In this document: one piece after another, positions 1-8,237 of the stretch | Position numbering within the stretch: the stretch's first letter is position 1 | How the letters are laid out: every line of letters begins with the position of its first letter | Source: Pseudarthrobacter sulfonivorans | Lineage (GTDB): Bacteria; Actinomycetota; Actinomycetes; Actinomycetales; Micrococcaceae | Direction: 5' to 3' | DNA: 64,000 bases | Assembly (NCBI RefSeq): GCF_014712225.1 | Contig: NZ_JACXBW010000018.1 | Coordinates: 24,321-88,320 of the forward strand | Notes under the pieces: generated by a model | The model's input: only the letters and a program-made list of their open reading frames with translations | What the model was told of the DNA's origin: nothing | Database searches by the model: none | Made by a program: the position numbers and the translations under genes

Positions 1-2
1 CC

Positions 3-200
3 AAGACCGGCCTTGTGCGCCTCGCCAACCAGATCCGGCCCATTGAGGCTGTCGCGTCCGACGACCTCAAGCCTGCGCTTGGGTCCCTGATCGAGTATGC
101 CGATGAGGCTTCCAAGGAGAACCCGGACACGGCAAAGATCGCGGAGATGCAGGCTAACAACCAGGCAGCCAACACGGCGCTGTCCAACTTCTGCCGCTAG
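3..200 (+). CDS. 3' end of a hypothetical gene (cut by window edge)
   Basis: Only the last 65 codons are present; the reading frame is open from the first complete codon at position 3 to the TAG at 198-200. The visible tail is hydrophilic and helix-prone, rich in Ala, Asn, Asp and Glu, with a cysteine next to last. I do not recognise the family. It is followed 18 bp later by a perfect GC-rich hairpin that probably terminates it. Confidence 0.6.
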   Translation, partial: KTGLVRLANQIRPIEAVASDDLKPALGSLIEYADEASKENPDTAKIAEMQANNQAANTALSNFCR

Positions 201-218
201 GCTCCCATCTGAACGCCC

Positions 219-242
219 GACGGCGGCCGCCCGGCCGCCGTC
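219..242 (+). terminator. Perfect 10-bp-stem hairpin after the first gene
   Basis: Two perfectly complementary 10-nt arms (GACGGCGGCC and GGCCGCCGTC) flank a 4-nt loop. It begins 18 bp after a stop codon and has no T-tract, as is common for actinobacterial terminators. It directly abuts the remnant LysE frame. Confidence 0.6.
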
Positions 243-860
243 GTCCGCCGGCCTGCTGACGCTGGTCCCGGGTGTCGATACCGCCCTGGTGCTCCGGTCC
301 GCCATTGCCCGGTCCGGCCCGTTCGCCTTCGCCACCGCCCTGGGGATCACCACAGGACTGATGGCATGGGGAATCGCCGCGGCAGTAGGCGTATCCGCGC
401 TCCTGGCCGCCTCGGAACTCGCCTACCGGATCCTGACGATGGCCGGGGCAGCCTACATGGTCTGGCTGGGCGCCTCCCTGCTCTGGAAGAGCCGCAGCAG
501 AGGACCGGGCTCGGCGGAGGGTCCGGCCGCCGTCGGGCTCCCCCCGCCCTCCGGCCACCAGTTCCTCCGGGGCTGGCTCACCGGCACCGGCACCAACCTC
601 CTCAACCCAAGGTGGGCGTTTTCTACATCGCCACCATCCCCCAGTTCAGCCCGCCCGGGACGTCCCCGCTGCTGATGGGCGTCCTGCTCGCCGGGGTGCA
701 TTGCGTCCTGGGCCTGGTGTGGCTGTCCGCCCTGATCGCCGGCACCGGCTTCGCCTCAAGATGGCTGAAGGACCGGCGCAGCGTCGGGATCATTGACCGG
801 ATCACGGGCACTGTCCTGGTCGGTTTCGGACTGAAGCTGGCCCTCGAACCGCGCCCTTGA
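243..860 (+). pseudogene. Broken LysE/RhtB-family amino-acid exporter
   Basis: The LysE-family signature LTLVPGVDTALVLR near the normal N-terminus is followed by hydrophobic segments in frame 1 (to about position 608). The family's NPK-F segment and the remaining C-terminal membrane segments then continue in frame 3 (about 606-860). One base is missing near 607-609, where AACCCAAGG would restore NPKVGVFYIA if it were AACCCCAAGG. In addition no ATG, GTG or TTG precedes the signature, because the frame runs directly out of the upstream gene's terminator hairpin. So both the start region (about 10-15 residues) and the frame are lost. LysE proteins are inner-membrane exporters of about 200 residues. 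A sequencing error could explain the frameshift, but not the missing start. Confidence 0.75.
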
Positions 861-934
861 CGATGTGAGGTGCGCCTCGCTACGGCACGATCCAGGCCCC
901 CCTGCCGTTTAAACCGGTGGCGGAAGGAGGCCAC

Positions 935-1516
935 TTGCTTATTGTCCTGACTGGGATTGACGGTTCGGGGAAGTCCACGGCCGCCCGCGCCCTGGTGTCC
1001 AAGACCCGCGCCGACGGCAAGAAAGCCCTGCTGCTCAACAACCACGCCGGCAGGCGCAGCATGTCCGTGCTGGGCGAACGGCTGGGCCTGCGGTGGCCGC
1101 TCCGCCTTGCGGACGCCGTCGAGACAACAATCCGCGTCGCCAACGTGCTCGTGTCCCACGTACGGGCCAGCCGCTTCGACGGGCTGGTGGTGATGGACCG
1201 CCACCTGTACTGCCAGCTCGCGCTGCGCACCGCGAAGGGTCTGCCGCGAGGCCGGGTGCTGCCCTGGCTGCTGTCCCGGCTGCCGGCACCGGACGCCGTG
1301 GTGCACCTGGACATCGAGCCGGCGTCGGCCCGCCACCGCATCACGGCGCGCGGCACTGATACCGAGACCCTCGCTGACCTGGCCGCCCTCCGCGACGCGT
1401 ACCGCGCCCTGCCTGAGTACCAGTACTTCCGCCGCGTCGACGCCAGCCAACCGCCGGCGGACGTGGTGGACTCGCTGGAGCACGTCGTGGGTGCGGAAGC
1501 CGCCGCGGCCGTCTGA
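935..1516 (+). CDS. Thymidylate-kinase-like P-loop nucleotide kinase
   Basis: This encodes a 193-residue cytoplasmic P-loop kinase. The start region reads LIVLTGIDGSGKST, a Walker A motif at residues 7-14, and the middle carries a DRHLY segment matching the DR(Y/H) acceptor-side motif of dTMP kinases. I chose the TTG at 935 because GGAAGGAGG lies 4 nt upstream; the GTG at 917 lies upstream of this ribosome site and would have none. dTMP kinases phosphorylate dTMP to dTDP, but this protein is diverged and could be a second, non-housekeeping paralogue. It stands alone, convergent with the following cupin gene. Confidence 0.75.
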   Translation: MLIVLTGIDGSGKSTAARALVSKTRADGKKALLLNNHAGRRSMSVLGERLGLRWPLRLADAVETTIRVANVLVSHVRASRFDGLVVMDRHLYCQLALRTAKGLPRGRVLPWLLSRLPAPDAVVHLDIEPASARHRITARGTDTETLADLAALRDAYRALPEYQYFRRVDASQPPADVVDSLEHVVGAEAAAAV

Positions 1517-1545
1517 GGCCGGAGCCCGTTTCAACCCGCGCAGGC

Positions 1546-1944
1546 TCAAATCAGCGCGTGCATGCCCCGGCTGCGCGGCCGGCCGAAGGACGCCGCCCCC
1601 AGGAACTCGATGGCGACGAACGGCTCGGAGCCGATGACCCATTCGTCGTGCCCGGGAGGCAGCGCGTACGTGTCATGGGCCCTGATAGTGGACCTCACGC
1701 CGTCGGACGTTTGAATCTCCAGCGAACCGGAGACGCAGTAGCCCAGATGGTTGTGTTCACAGAAGTCCGTCAGCTCTGTGGGCTTGGCGAACTCGGACCA
1801 ACGCCAGCCGGGCGCAAGGATCAGCCGGGCCACCGAGTAATCGTCCACGGTGACAAGATCGAACTCGGCCTTGTCCGGGCAGCGCTTCTTGTCCGGGATG
1901 TCCAGGGACTTAACAGCCAGGGCTCTGATGAAATTTGCGGTCAT
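1546..1944 (-). CDS. Small cupin-domain protein
   Basis: A single-domain protein of 132 residues. The core has the cupin pattern: CEHNHLGYCVSGSLEI (H-N-H, then G) followed about 30 residues later by ALPPGHDEWV, giving His/Glu ligands for a metal and a beta-barrel. No signal peptide is present. The start at 1944 gives MTANFIRALAVKSLD; a TAGGCT box lies 8 nt upstream and there is no Shine-Dalgarno, so the mRNA may be almost leaderless. The frame stays open to 2001 but the extra 19 residues look unrelated. The substrate is unknown. Confidence 0.75.
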   Translation of the reverse strand: MTANFIRALAVKSLDIPDKKRCPDKAEFDLVTVDDYSVARLILAPGWRWSEFAKPTELTDFCEHNHLGYCVSGSLEIQTSDGVRSTIRAHDTYALPPGHDEWVIGSEPFVAIEFLGAASFGRPRSRGMHALI

Positions 1945-2198
1945 TAGGACACAGCCTAGGAATGGTTCGCGGGCGAATTGGGGCAGGAACCACACCGTCA
2001 AGGGTGGCTAAGTGCGGGCGGCGACGTACTGCAGAGACCATTTCTGAGTATCTTTAACCGTATCCTTGCCGCCGCCGAAGTCAATGGAAAATGCATGACC
2101 TGCGGAATACTCCACATGACGCCCGAGTTGTCTGTAGAGCGGAAAGCCCGCTTCACTGGTTTTGCCTTTTAGCCGCCAGAGTCTCCCGAAGGAACGCC

Positions 2199-2678
2199 AT
2201 GAGCAACCAACTGACCATCAAGCTTCAGCCAGGTACGCAGGCCCCGGAATTCACCCTCCAGGACGCCGCCGGCAAGGCAATCTCACTGTCCGACTACCGC
2301 GGCAAGAACGTCGTTGTGTACTTCTACCCGGCCGCGGCAACACCGGGCTGCACCACCGAGGCCTGCGATTTCCGCGATAGCCTCGCCTCCCTTCAGGGTT
2401 CCGGCTACGAAGTGCTGGGCATCTCCCCGGATGCCCCCGGGAAGCTGGCCGCCTTCACCGGCGACTTCAGCCTGACCTTCCCGCTCCTGTCCGACGAGGA
2501 CCACGCCGTGGCCCTCGCCTATGGCGCCTGGGGTGAAAAGCTGGTGAACGGCGAGATCGTCGAAGGCCTCGTCCGGTCCACCGTAGTGGTGGACCCCCAA
2601 GGCAACGTTGCGCTGGCCCAGTACCAGGTCAAGGCACAGGGGCACGTCGCGGCCCTTCGGGAGACGCTCGGGGTCTAG
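2199..2678 (+). CDS. bcp: Thiol peroxidase Bcp/PrxQ (peroxiredoxin)
   Basis: A 159-residue cytoplasmic peroxiredoxin that reduces H2O2 and organic hydroperoxides using thioredoxin-type donors. The AhpC/TSA fold is clear: APEFTL near residue 13, YFYPAAATPGCTTEACDFRD at about 40-60 with the peroxidatic Cys and a resolving Cys five residues later (atypical two-Cys Bcp pattern), and GISPD after it. The ATG at 2199 is preceded by GAAGGAA at 6 nt. The in-frame GTG/ATG further upstream (from 2091) has unrelated sequence. Length matches the family. Confidence 0.92.
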   Translation: MSNQLTIKLQPGTQAPEFTLQDAAGKAISLSDYRGKNVVVYFYPAAATPGCTTEACDFRDSLASLQGSGYEVLGISPDAPGKLAAFTGDFSLTFPLLSDEDHAVALAYGAWGEKLVNGEIVEGLVRSTVVVDPQGNVALAQYQVKAQGHVAALRETLGV

Positions 2679-2716
2679 CCCGGCCGGTTACAGGCAGCCG
2701 CGGATCGGAGGCAACC

Positions 2717-3289
2717 ATGGCGATCGAGGTTCGCCCCGCCACGCTTTTTGACGATGTGCGGACAGTGGTGGGGCCCAAGCGGCCGGATGCCACCGTGTGC
2801 TGGTGCCTCAGCTACCGGATCCCGTCCAAGCAAAATTTGGAACTGCGCGGAACGGCCCGCGGGGACTTGATGCGGGAACTGGTGCGGCAGGATCCGCCGC
2901 CAGGGGTGCTTGCGTACGACGGCGACGACGTCGTGGGGTGGGCAGCCGTCCACCCGCGCGCCGATACCAGCTTTGCCCGCAACCGCAGGATTCCGCATGT
3001 GGACGACCTGGCTGTGTGGTCAATCTGGTGCATCAGGGTCCGGCCCGGTTTTCGGGGCAACGGCATCTCGCACCATCTGCTGGGGGGTGCCGTTGACCTG
3101 GCCCGCAGCTACGGCGCCCCTGCCGTCGAGGGCTACCCGGTGGACAACCAGGGCAGGAAAGTGGACCTCACCATGGCCTACGTGGGCACGCGCAGCCTCT
3201 TCGAGCGGGCAGGCTTTGTCAAGGCGGCCGACACCGATTCGGTGCTCAACGGATTCCCGCGGGTGCTGATGCGGCTGGACCTGCGCTGA
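2717..3289 (+). CDS. GNAT-family N-acetyltransferase
   Basis: A 190-residue acetyltransferase of the GNAT fold. Near residue 105 the segment IWCIRVRPGFRGNGISHHLL contains the acetyl-CoA-binding R-x-x-G-x-G/A pattern, and the C-terminus FERAGFVKAA is the usual last-strand motif. The ATG has GGAGG 5 nt upstream. It lies 38 bp behind bcp in the same direction and could be co-transcribed. The acceptor substrate cannot be told. Confidence 0.8.
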   Translation: MAIEVRPATLFDDVRTVVGPKRPDATVCWCLSYRIPSKQNLELRGTARGDLMRELVRQDPPPGVLAYDGDDVVGWAAVHPRADTSFARNRRIPHVDDLAVWSIWCIRVRPGFRGNGISHHLLGGAVDLARSYGAPAVEGYPVDNQGRKVDLTMAYVGTRSLFERAGFVKAADTDSVLNGFPRVLMRLDLR

Positions 3290-3308
3290 GCGAGGTCAGG
3301 CGCTGAAG

Positions 3309-3428
3309 TCAGGGCTTCTTGCGCCAGTTATTGGGCCAGTCAGAGTCGATCGCCCATAAGGCCAGCAGGAGCGCGTCTATTGTCATTAGCCCAGCTAAGA
3401 GGTAAGCCCAACCTGTATACCAATGCAC
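3309..3428 (-). CDS. Small single-span membrane protein (39 aa)
   Basis: A short frame below usual gene-finding limits. A GTG start at 3428 is preceded by AGGAG with 5-nt spacing. The product begins MHWYTGWAYLLAG, continues with a hydrophobic helix of about 20 residues (AYLLAGLMTIDALLLALWAI), and ends in a Trp/Lys-rich tail SDWPNNWRKKP. The pattern of aromatic residues flanking one helix, then a basic cytoplasmic tail, is typical of small membrane proteins. No family is recognised. It is followed on the same strand (upstream) by the hypothetical gene at 3504-3797. Confidence 0.5.
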   Translation of the reverse strand: MHWYTGWAYLLAGLMTIDALLLALWAIDSDWPNNWRKKP

Positions 3429-3503
3429 GGCATCTCCTGACTCGGTAACCCCCAGCCACTCGATGGTGGTAAGTCTGGCATGGATCAGGTCAGGAGGGAA
3501 CGG

Positions 3504-3797
3504 CTACTTCAGGAGTGCCGTCAGGCGGCCGTGGATTTCGGTTTCCCGGTTAAGGAGCAGGGTGAGTTTTTCCACTTTTTCAGAAAGTTCAGCGCCCACC
3601 GCCAGCCGGTCCCCCGGCCAGCTCGATGCCTCCCACGACTCACCCAGTGCGTTGGCCAAGGACCGGGAAAGGGACCGAAGCTGCCAGGCATGGCTCAGGT
3701 AATGAACAGTGCTCCGGGGGCGGTGGCCCTGCTTCAGAAGCCGCCACGAGCCCGTCAGCCTGCCCCGCAGCCCGCTATCGGGTTCAGCTTTTTCCAT
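3504..3797 (-). CDS. Hypothetical protein, helical, 97 aa
   Basis: The predicted protein is basic in the N-terminal half and has a C-terminal amphipathic stretch (ELSEKVEKLTLLLNRETEIHGRLTALL) that could form a coiled coil. No signal peptide or known domain is seen. The ATG at 3797 has only weak purine-rich sequence before it. The gene is 75 bp upstream of the 39-aa membrane protein on the same strand and may form an operon with it. The opposite-strand frame across this region lacks codon character, so this strand is preferred. Confidence 0.45.
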   Translation of the reverse strand: MEKAEPDSGLRGRLTGSWRLLKQGHRPRSTVHYLSHAWQLRSLSRSLANALGESWEASSWPGDRLAVGAELSEKVEKLTLLLNRETEIHGRLTALLK

Positions 3798-4022
3798 AAC
3801 CCTGCACCGTCCTCAGGCAAGCCGCGCGTTCCTCGAAGCTCTCCGTTGAAGCTCCTGCTTCGAGTGTGGCCAGTGACGCTCAAGGCCCCATCAAGGCGGG
3901 GCAAGTATTCCCACAAGACAAAGTCCTCCCGGTTGCCCTATCACTCCTGGTCCCCATCCGGCCGCGCTTTTTTAGCAACCAGACGTGATGGAGCATCGGG
4001 GGGAACTGGGGCATTCGGGGGA
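3798..4022. other. Intergenic, nothing clear
   Basis: This stretch between the leftward hypothetical gene and the promoter of the membrane protein at 4041 shows no convincing start codon with ribosome site, no terminator and no repeat. A long plus-strand frame passes through it but has no sensible start. Confidence 0.4.
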
Positions 4023-4027
4023 ATGAG

Positions 4028-4033
4028 TAGGCT
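4028..4033 (+). promoter_or_regulatory. -10 box of a leaderless promoter
   Basis: TAGGCT lies 7 nt before the ATG at 4041, so transcription should begin at or next to the start codon. Confidence 0.6.
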
Positions 4034-4040
4034 AGAAGGC

Positions 4041-4355
4041 ATGTCTTCCGAAGAAACACCTGCCGAGCGCCGCGAGGTCACCGTCCGCCGGGCACCCAAA
4101 TATGTGCCGTTCCTCATCCTCGGCGCACTCGTGGGCGTCGCCGTCGCCGCCGTCGTGGCGTACGCCCTCCCCGGTGACGAAAGCTTCGACCGCGGGGCGG
4201 TGTTCGGTTTTTTCCTGGTCATGTTCGGCGCCGGCGGCGCCATCCTGGGCGCGGTGGCTGCCCTCGTCCTGGACCGGCGGAGCGTCAAGCGCCAGGAACG
4301 CGCCGTCGTTGAGGCCGTCCCCGATTCCGAGCCCGACGACGGTACCGGCCAGTAG
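4041..4355 (+). CDS. Two-span membrane protein, hypothetical
   Basis: A 104-residue protein with a charged N-terminus, a first hydrophobic helix (about residues 21-42, PFLILGALVGVAVAAVVAYA), a short loop, a second helix (about 54-77, FFLVMFGAGGAILGAVAAL) and a charged tail rich in Glu and Asp. The arrangement suggests an inner-membrane hairpin with both ends in the cytoplasm. The ATG at 4041 is preceded by a TAGGCT box 7 nt upstream, which supports leaderless translation; the ATG at 4023 is possible but lies upstream of that box. It sits 68 bp before purF. Confidence 0.75.
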   Translation: MSSEETPAERREVTVRRAPKYVPFLILGALVGVAVAAVVAYALPGDESFDRGAVFGFFLVMFGAGGAILGAVAALVLDRRSVKRQERAVVEAVPDSEPDDGTGQ

Positions 4356-4411
4356 GTTCGGGGCAGGGAGTCACAAAAGCTGGCGCGGCCAAGTCTTACC
4401 CCATCTCGTGA

Positions 4412-4417
4412 GATAAT
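4412..4417 (+). promoter_or_regulatory. -10 box before purF
   Basis: GATAAT is followed by 6 nt and the GTG start of purF, so purF is probably translated from a leaderless or nearly leaderless mRNA. No Shine-Dalgarno is seen. Confidence 0.6.
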
Positions 4418-4423
4418 CGACCA

Positions 4424-6112
4424 GTGGCACGCGGCGATGGAAAACTTTCTCATGATCTTCTCCCTGGCGAAAAAGGCCCTCAGGACGCTTGTGGCGTTTT
4501 CGGGGTCTGGGCACCAGGTGAAGAAGTAGCAAAACTAACCTATTACGGGCTGTATGCATTGCAGCACCGCGGTCAGGAGTCGGCTGGCATAGCCACCAGT
4601 GACGGTAAGCGGATCAACGTCTACAAGGACATGGGCCTCGTTTCCCAGGTGTTCGATGAGACCACGCTGAACACCCTGACCGGGCACCTGGCGGTGGGAC
4701 ACTGCCGCTACTCCACCACCGGAGCCAGCCACTGGGCCAACGCCCAGCCCACCCTTGGCGCCACCAGCACCGGCACCGTGGCCCTCGCGCACAACGGCAA
4801 CCTGACCAACACGGCCGAGCTCAATGCCATGATCCAGGAACGCAACGGCGGCCAGCTCAGCGGCGAAATGAAGCAAGGCAACACCTCGGACACCGCCCTG
4901 GTGACCGCGCTTCTGGAAGGCGAAGAGGGCAAGACCCTCGAACAGACTGCCACCGAGCTCCTGCCCAAGATCAAGGGCGGCTTCTGCTTCGTCTTTATGG
5001 ACGAAGGCACCCTCTACGCAGCACGAGACACCTACGGCATCCGCCCGCTGGTCCTCGGCCGGCTGGAGCGCGGCTGGGTTGTCGCCTCCGAACAGTCCGC
5101 CCTGGCCACCGTGGGCGCCAGCTTCATTCGTGAAATCGAACCCGGCGAATTCATCGCCATCGACGAGGACGGCGTGCGTTCCAAGCGTTTCGCGGAGCCG
5201 ACGCCGGCGGGTTGCGTTTTCGAATACGTCTACCTTGCGCGCCCGGACGCCTCGATCTCCGGCCGCTCCGTGTACGAGTCCCGCGTGGAAATGGGCCGCC
5301 AGCTGGCCCGCGAAAATACCCAGGAAGCGGACATCGTCATCCCCGTGCCGGAGTCCGGCACCCCTGCCGCCGTGGGCTATGCCGAGGAATCGGGCATTCC
5401 GTTCGCGCACGGCTTCGTCAAGAACTCCTACGTGGGCCGGACGTTCATCCAGCCCTCACAGACGCTCCGCCAGCTGGGTATCCGGCTTAAGCTGAACGCC
5501 CTTGAATCCGTGATCCGCGGCAAGCGCGTTGTGGTGGTGGACGATTCGATCGTCCGCGGAAACACCCAGCGCGCCATCGTCCGTATGCTCCGGGAAGCCG
5601 GCGCCGCGTCCGTCCACATCAAAATTTCCTCGCCGCCGGTCAAGTGGCCGTGCTTCTACGGCATCGACTTCGCCTCCCGGGCGGAACTGATCGCCAACGG
5701 CGCCACCATCGAGGAAATCTCCCAGGCCATCGGCGCCGATTCGCTCGCCTACATTTCCGAAGACGGCATGATCGACGCCACCCGGCAGCCCCGCGAACGC
5801 CTCTGCACCGCCTGCTTCACCGGCAAGTACCCCATCGAGCTCCCCAGCTCGGACAAACTGGGCAAGAACCTGCTGGAGCGGACCGACCTCGGCGGCCTCA
5901 CGCCGTCGGCCTCTGCCCTGCCCGGCGCCACGGCCGCCCTGTCCACGCCCGCCGTCGACGACCGCGAGGATCCGGCGGAGAAGGCCGGAGCCACGGGCTG
6001 CGACCCGGGACCGGACGCGGAGTTCGAGAATCTGCTCACCGAAGCTGACCTTGTGCCTGAGATCCACCACGAAGCCATCACCCCCGGCGCCGACAAGAAA
6101 GAGTCCGTATGA
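4424..6112 (+). CDS. purF: Amidophosphoribosyltransferase PurF
   Basis: The enzyme catalyses the first committed step of purine synthesis: PRPP plus glutamine gives 5-phosphoribosylamine. The 562-residue protein starts with a short propeptide and the nucleophile Cys at residue 23 (DACGVFGVW), which becomes the N-terminus after self-cleavage as in Bacillus-type enzymes. The Ntn-glutaminase domain covers about 23-260, and the phosphoribosyltransferase domain has the PRPP loop VVVVDDSIVRGNT near residue 370. Cysteines in CVFEYVYLARPD, PCFYGIDF and CTACF match the 4Fe-4S ligands of the Bacillus type. The last 70 or so residues are a low-complexity extension. The GTG start is set by the -10 box 6 nt upstream. 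Its stop overlaps the purM start by 4 bp. Confidence 0.97.
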   Translation: MARGDGKLSHDLLPGEKGPQDACGVFGVWAPGEEVAKLTYYGLYALQHRGQESAGIATSDGKRINVYKDMGLVSQVFDETTLNTLTGHLAVGHCRYSTTGASHWANAQPTLGATSTGTVALAHNGNLTNTAELNAMIQERNGGQLSGEMKQGNTSDTALVTALLEGEEGKTLEQTATELLPKIKGGFCFVFMDEGTLYAARDTYGIRPLVLGRLERGWVVASEQSALATVGASFIREIEPGEFIAIDEDGVRSKRFAEPTPAGCVFEYVYLARPDASISGRSVYESRVEMGRQLARENTQEADIVIPVPESGTPAAVGYAEESGIPFAHGFVKNSYVGRTFIQPSQTLRQLGIRLKLNALESVIRGKRVVVVDDSIVRGNTQRAIVRMLREAGAASVHIKISSPPVKWPCFYGIDFASRAELIANGATIEEISQAIGADSLAYISEDGMIDATRQPRERLCTACFTGKYPIELPSSDKLGKNLLERTDLGGLTPSASALPGATAALSTPAVDDREDPAEKAGATGCDPGPDAEFENLLTEADLVPEIHHEAITPGADKKESV

Positions 6113-7269
6113 CTTCCGCATCCCCCGCCGCCGGCAGCACCTCCGGGAACGCCGCAGGCATCACGTACGCCGCTGCCGGTGTTGACGTTGAGGCCGGCGA
6201 CCGCGCCGTTGAGCTGATGAAGGGTGCCGTGAAGGCCACCCACAATTCCTCCGTCCTTGGCGGTGTGGGCGGCTTCGCCGGACTATACGACGTCTCGAAG
6301 CTGCTGACCTACAAGCGCCCGCTGCTGGCCACGTCCACCGACGGTGTGGGCACCAAGGTTGCCATCGCCCAGGCCATGGACATCCACGACACCATCGGCT
6401 TTGACCTGGTGGGCATGGTGGTGGACGACATCGTGGTGGTGGGTGCCGAGCCGCTCTTCATGACCGACTACATTGCCTGCGGCAAGGTTGTCCCGGAGCG
6501 CATCGCGGACATCGTCCGCGGCATCGCGGCCGCCTGTTCCGTGGCCGGCACTGCCCTGGTGGGCGGCGAAACCGCCGAGCACCCCGGCCTGCTGGGTGAG
6601 CAGGAATACGACGTCGCAGGTGCCGCCACCGGCGTTGTCGAAGCCTCCGAACTCCTCGGCCCGGAACGTGTCCGCGCCGGCGACGTCGTGATCGGCATGG
6701 CTTCCTCGGGCCTGCACTCCAACGGCTACTCCCTGGTCCGCCGCGTCATCAACCACGCCGGCTGGGCCCTGGACCGACAGGTCTCCGAACTCGGCCGCAC
6801 GCTGGGCGAGGAACTGCTGGAACCCACCCGCGTCTATGCCGCCGACTGCCTGGACCTGGCCCGCGCCTTCCCGGTCAACTCGGCCAACGCTGTACACGGC
6901 TTCAGCCACGTCACCGGCGGCGGCCTGGCCGCCAACCTGGCCCGGGTCCTGCCGCAGGGCCTCGTGGCCACCGTTGACCGCGCCACCTGGGAACTGCCGG
7001 CCATCTTCAAGCTGGTCTCCGAGCTCGGCAACGTCCCGCTGGCCGACCTGGAGCGCACCCTGAACCTCGGTGTGGGCATGGTGGCCATCGTGTCCGCCGA
7101 AGCTGCCGATGCCGCGGTGGCGCGCCTCAACGACCGCGGCCTGCCGTCCTGGGTCATGGGCACCGTCACCGAGGATTCAGATTCGATCCTCAAGTCCGGC
7201 CCGGACTACGTCCAGGGCGCCAAGGGAGTGGACGGCGGCGCCGTCCGTTTGGTCAACGGCTACGCCTAG
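6109..7269 (+). CDS. purM: Phosphoribosylformylglycinamidine cyclo-ligase PurM (AIRS)
   Basis: PurM closes the imidazole ring, converting FGAM to AIR with ATP in purine synthesis. The 386-residue protein carries the AIR-synthase features: YAAAGVDVEAGDRAVELMK near the start, LLATSTDGVGTKVAIA at about 72-88, the DLVGMVVDDI segment, and GGETAEHPG near 155. An N-terminal extension of about 17 Ser/Ala-rich residues precedes the core. ATGA overlap with purF shows translational coupling. Transcription probably ends at the long palindrome 15 bp after the stop. Confidence 0.97.
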   Translation: MTSASPAAGSTSGNAAGITYAAAGVDVEAGDRAVELMKGAVKATHNSSVLGGVGGFAGLYDVSKLLTYKRPLLATSTDGVGTKVAIAQAMDIHDTIGFDLVGMVVDDIVVVGAEPLFMTDYIACGKVVPERIADIVRGIAAACSVAGTALVGGETAEHPGLLGEQEYDVAGAATGVVEASELLGPERVRAGDVVIGMASSGLHSNGYSLVRRVINHAGWALDRQVSELGRTLGEELLEPTRVYAADCLDLARAFPVNSANAVHGFSHVTGGGLAANLARVLPQGLVATVDRATWELPAIFKLVSELGNVPLADLERTLNLGVGMVAIVSAEAADAAVARLNDRGLPSWVMGTVTEDSDSILKSGPDYVQGAKGVDGGAVRLVNGYA

Positions 7270-7284
7270 ACCCCATCGCGTCTC

Positions 7285-7344
7285 ATCGATTGCTCCGTAA
7301 CGGCCGTTTTGAGTCATCAAAACGGCGTTTACGGAGCAGTCGAT
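7285..7344. repeat. Long palindrome, copy 1 of a dispersed family
   Basis: Two 28-nt arms match at 25 positions around a 4-nt loop; each begins ATCGA-TGCTCCGTAA and ends CGTTTTGA towards the loop. It lies between convergent purM and a VOC gene and may act as a bidirectional terminator. Related elements occur at 34382-34441 and 49601-49652, so it is treated as a repeat rather than a simple hairpin. Confidence 0.75.
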
Positions 7345-7363
7345 TGCTTTTGAAGGCTTGGTC

Positions 7364-8143
7364 TTAAACCTCCAGCAGGCTGAACTCGCCGCCTTGCGGA
7401 TCCTTGAGGGTTGCCGTGGCGCCGGGTGTCTCGTCGTCGTCAGCCTCGGGTGCGACCAGCACCTCGGCACCGGCTGCCACAGCCTTCCGGACAGCGTCCG
7501 CCACGTCAGCGACCCCGAAGTAGATCTGCCACCGCGCAGGCGCCTCGGCCGCGACAATCCCGGCCACCTCTGCTCCGTTCACCATCAGCGTTGTGTAGGT
7601 CCCGCCGTCGTCCTGCGGGTACTCGGTCACCTCGTGGCCGAACAGCTGCTGGAAAAATCCGACGGCGGCCTGCGGCTCGGGCGTCAGCAGTTCCGTCCAG
7701 GAGAGGGCGCCCGGTTCGTTGTACCGGCCGGTGCCGGTGTGCGTTCCGGGCTGCCACACGCCGGTGGTCCCGCCGCCGGGCGGATCCACAAACACCATGA
7801 CCCCGGTGTCCCCGATCTCCTCGGGGCCGAACTGCACGGCACCGCCGGCATGCGGAACTTCCTCGGCCAGCGCGCCGGCGTCCTCGGCCGCGAAGTAGAT
7901 GTTCCACTGGGCGGCCGTACCCAGTGATTCCTGGTGCGGATTCTGCGGCGCAACGGTTGCCACCAGGTCCTCCCCCACGAAGGCCTGGGCGTAGCTGCGG
8001 CCGTCGGGCGTGGGCAGGTCCGTGAACGTCCAGCCGAACACCGCGGCATAGAACGCCTTGGCCGCTTCGACGTCCCGGGTCTGGACGTCAGCCCAGCACG
8101 GTTCGCCGTGACGGTAGCGCGGTGAGGGAGCATTCTCTGGCAT
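7364..8143 (-). CDS. Two-domain VOC (glyoxalase/bleomycin-resistance fold) protein
   Basis: A 259-residue cytoplasmic protein made of two VOC modules in tandem, each starting with a WADVQTRDVEAAKAFYAAVFGW or WTELLTPEPQAAVGFFQQLFGH type strand-helix and ending with V-F-V-DP-GG or LKDPQGGEFSL. VOC proteins bind a metal and act as dioxygenases, isomerases or antibiotic-binding proteins; the substrate here is unknown. The ATG at 8143 has AAAGGA 6 nt upstream; the longer frame to 8182 lacks one. Confidence 0.85.
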   Translation of the reverse strand: MPENAPSPRYRHGEPCWADVQTRDVEAAKAFYAAVFGWTFTDLPTPDGRSYAQAFVGEDLVATVAPQNPHQESLGTAAQWNIYFAAEDAGALAEEVPHAGGAVQFGPEEIGDTGVMVFVDPPGGGTTGVWQPGTHTGTGRYNEPGALSWTELLTPEPQAAVGFFQQLFGHEVTEYPQDDGGTYTTLMVNGAEVAGIVAAEAPARWQIYFGVADVADAVRKAVAAGAEVLVAPEADDDETPGATATLKDPQGGEFSLLEV

Positions 8144-8198
8144 TGGGGGTCCTTTCGCGGGCGGCACATCGCATCCAGACACCAGTCAACACCAAAAA

Positions 8199-8237
8199 GC
8201 CCGCCACCTGCACCGGATTCCGGTACAGGCAACGGGC
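8199..8237 (-). terminator. Imperfect hairpin with U-tract for the leftward DUF3073 transcript
   Basis: Two 18-nt arms (GCCCGCC-ACCTG-CACCGG type) pair imperfectly around a 3-nt loop. Read on the minus strand, the hairpin is followed by five T (plus-strand A at 8194-8198). It lies downstream of the DUF3073 gene and upstream of the VOC gene start. Confidence 0.5.

Noticed and set aside
607..609. Treating the LysE frameshift as only a sequencing error
   Set aside because: Possible for the single base in a C run, but the missing start codon is independent evidence of decay.
1978..2172. 64-codon plus-strand frame upstream of bcp
   Set aside because: No Shine-Dalgarno or -10 at leaderless distance, and no recognisable sequence.
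3480..4040. 187-codon N-terminal extension of the two-span membrane protein
   Set aside because: No ribosome site, no domain, and it overlaps a better minus-strand gene; the TAGGCT box 7 nt before 4041 fixes the start.
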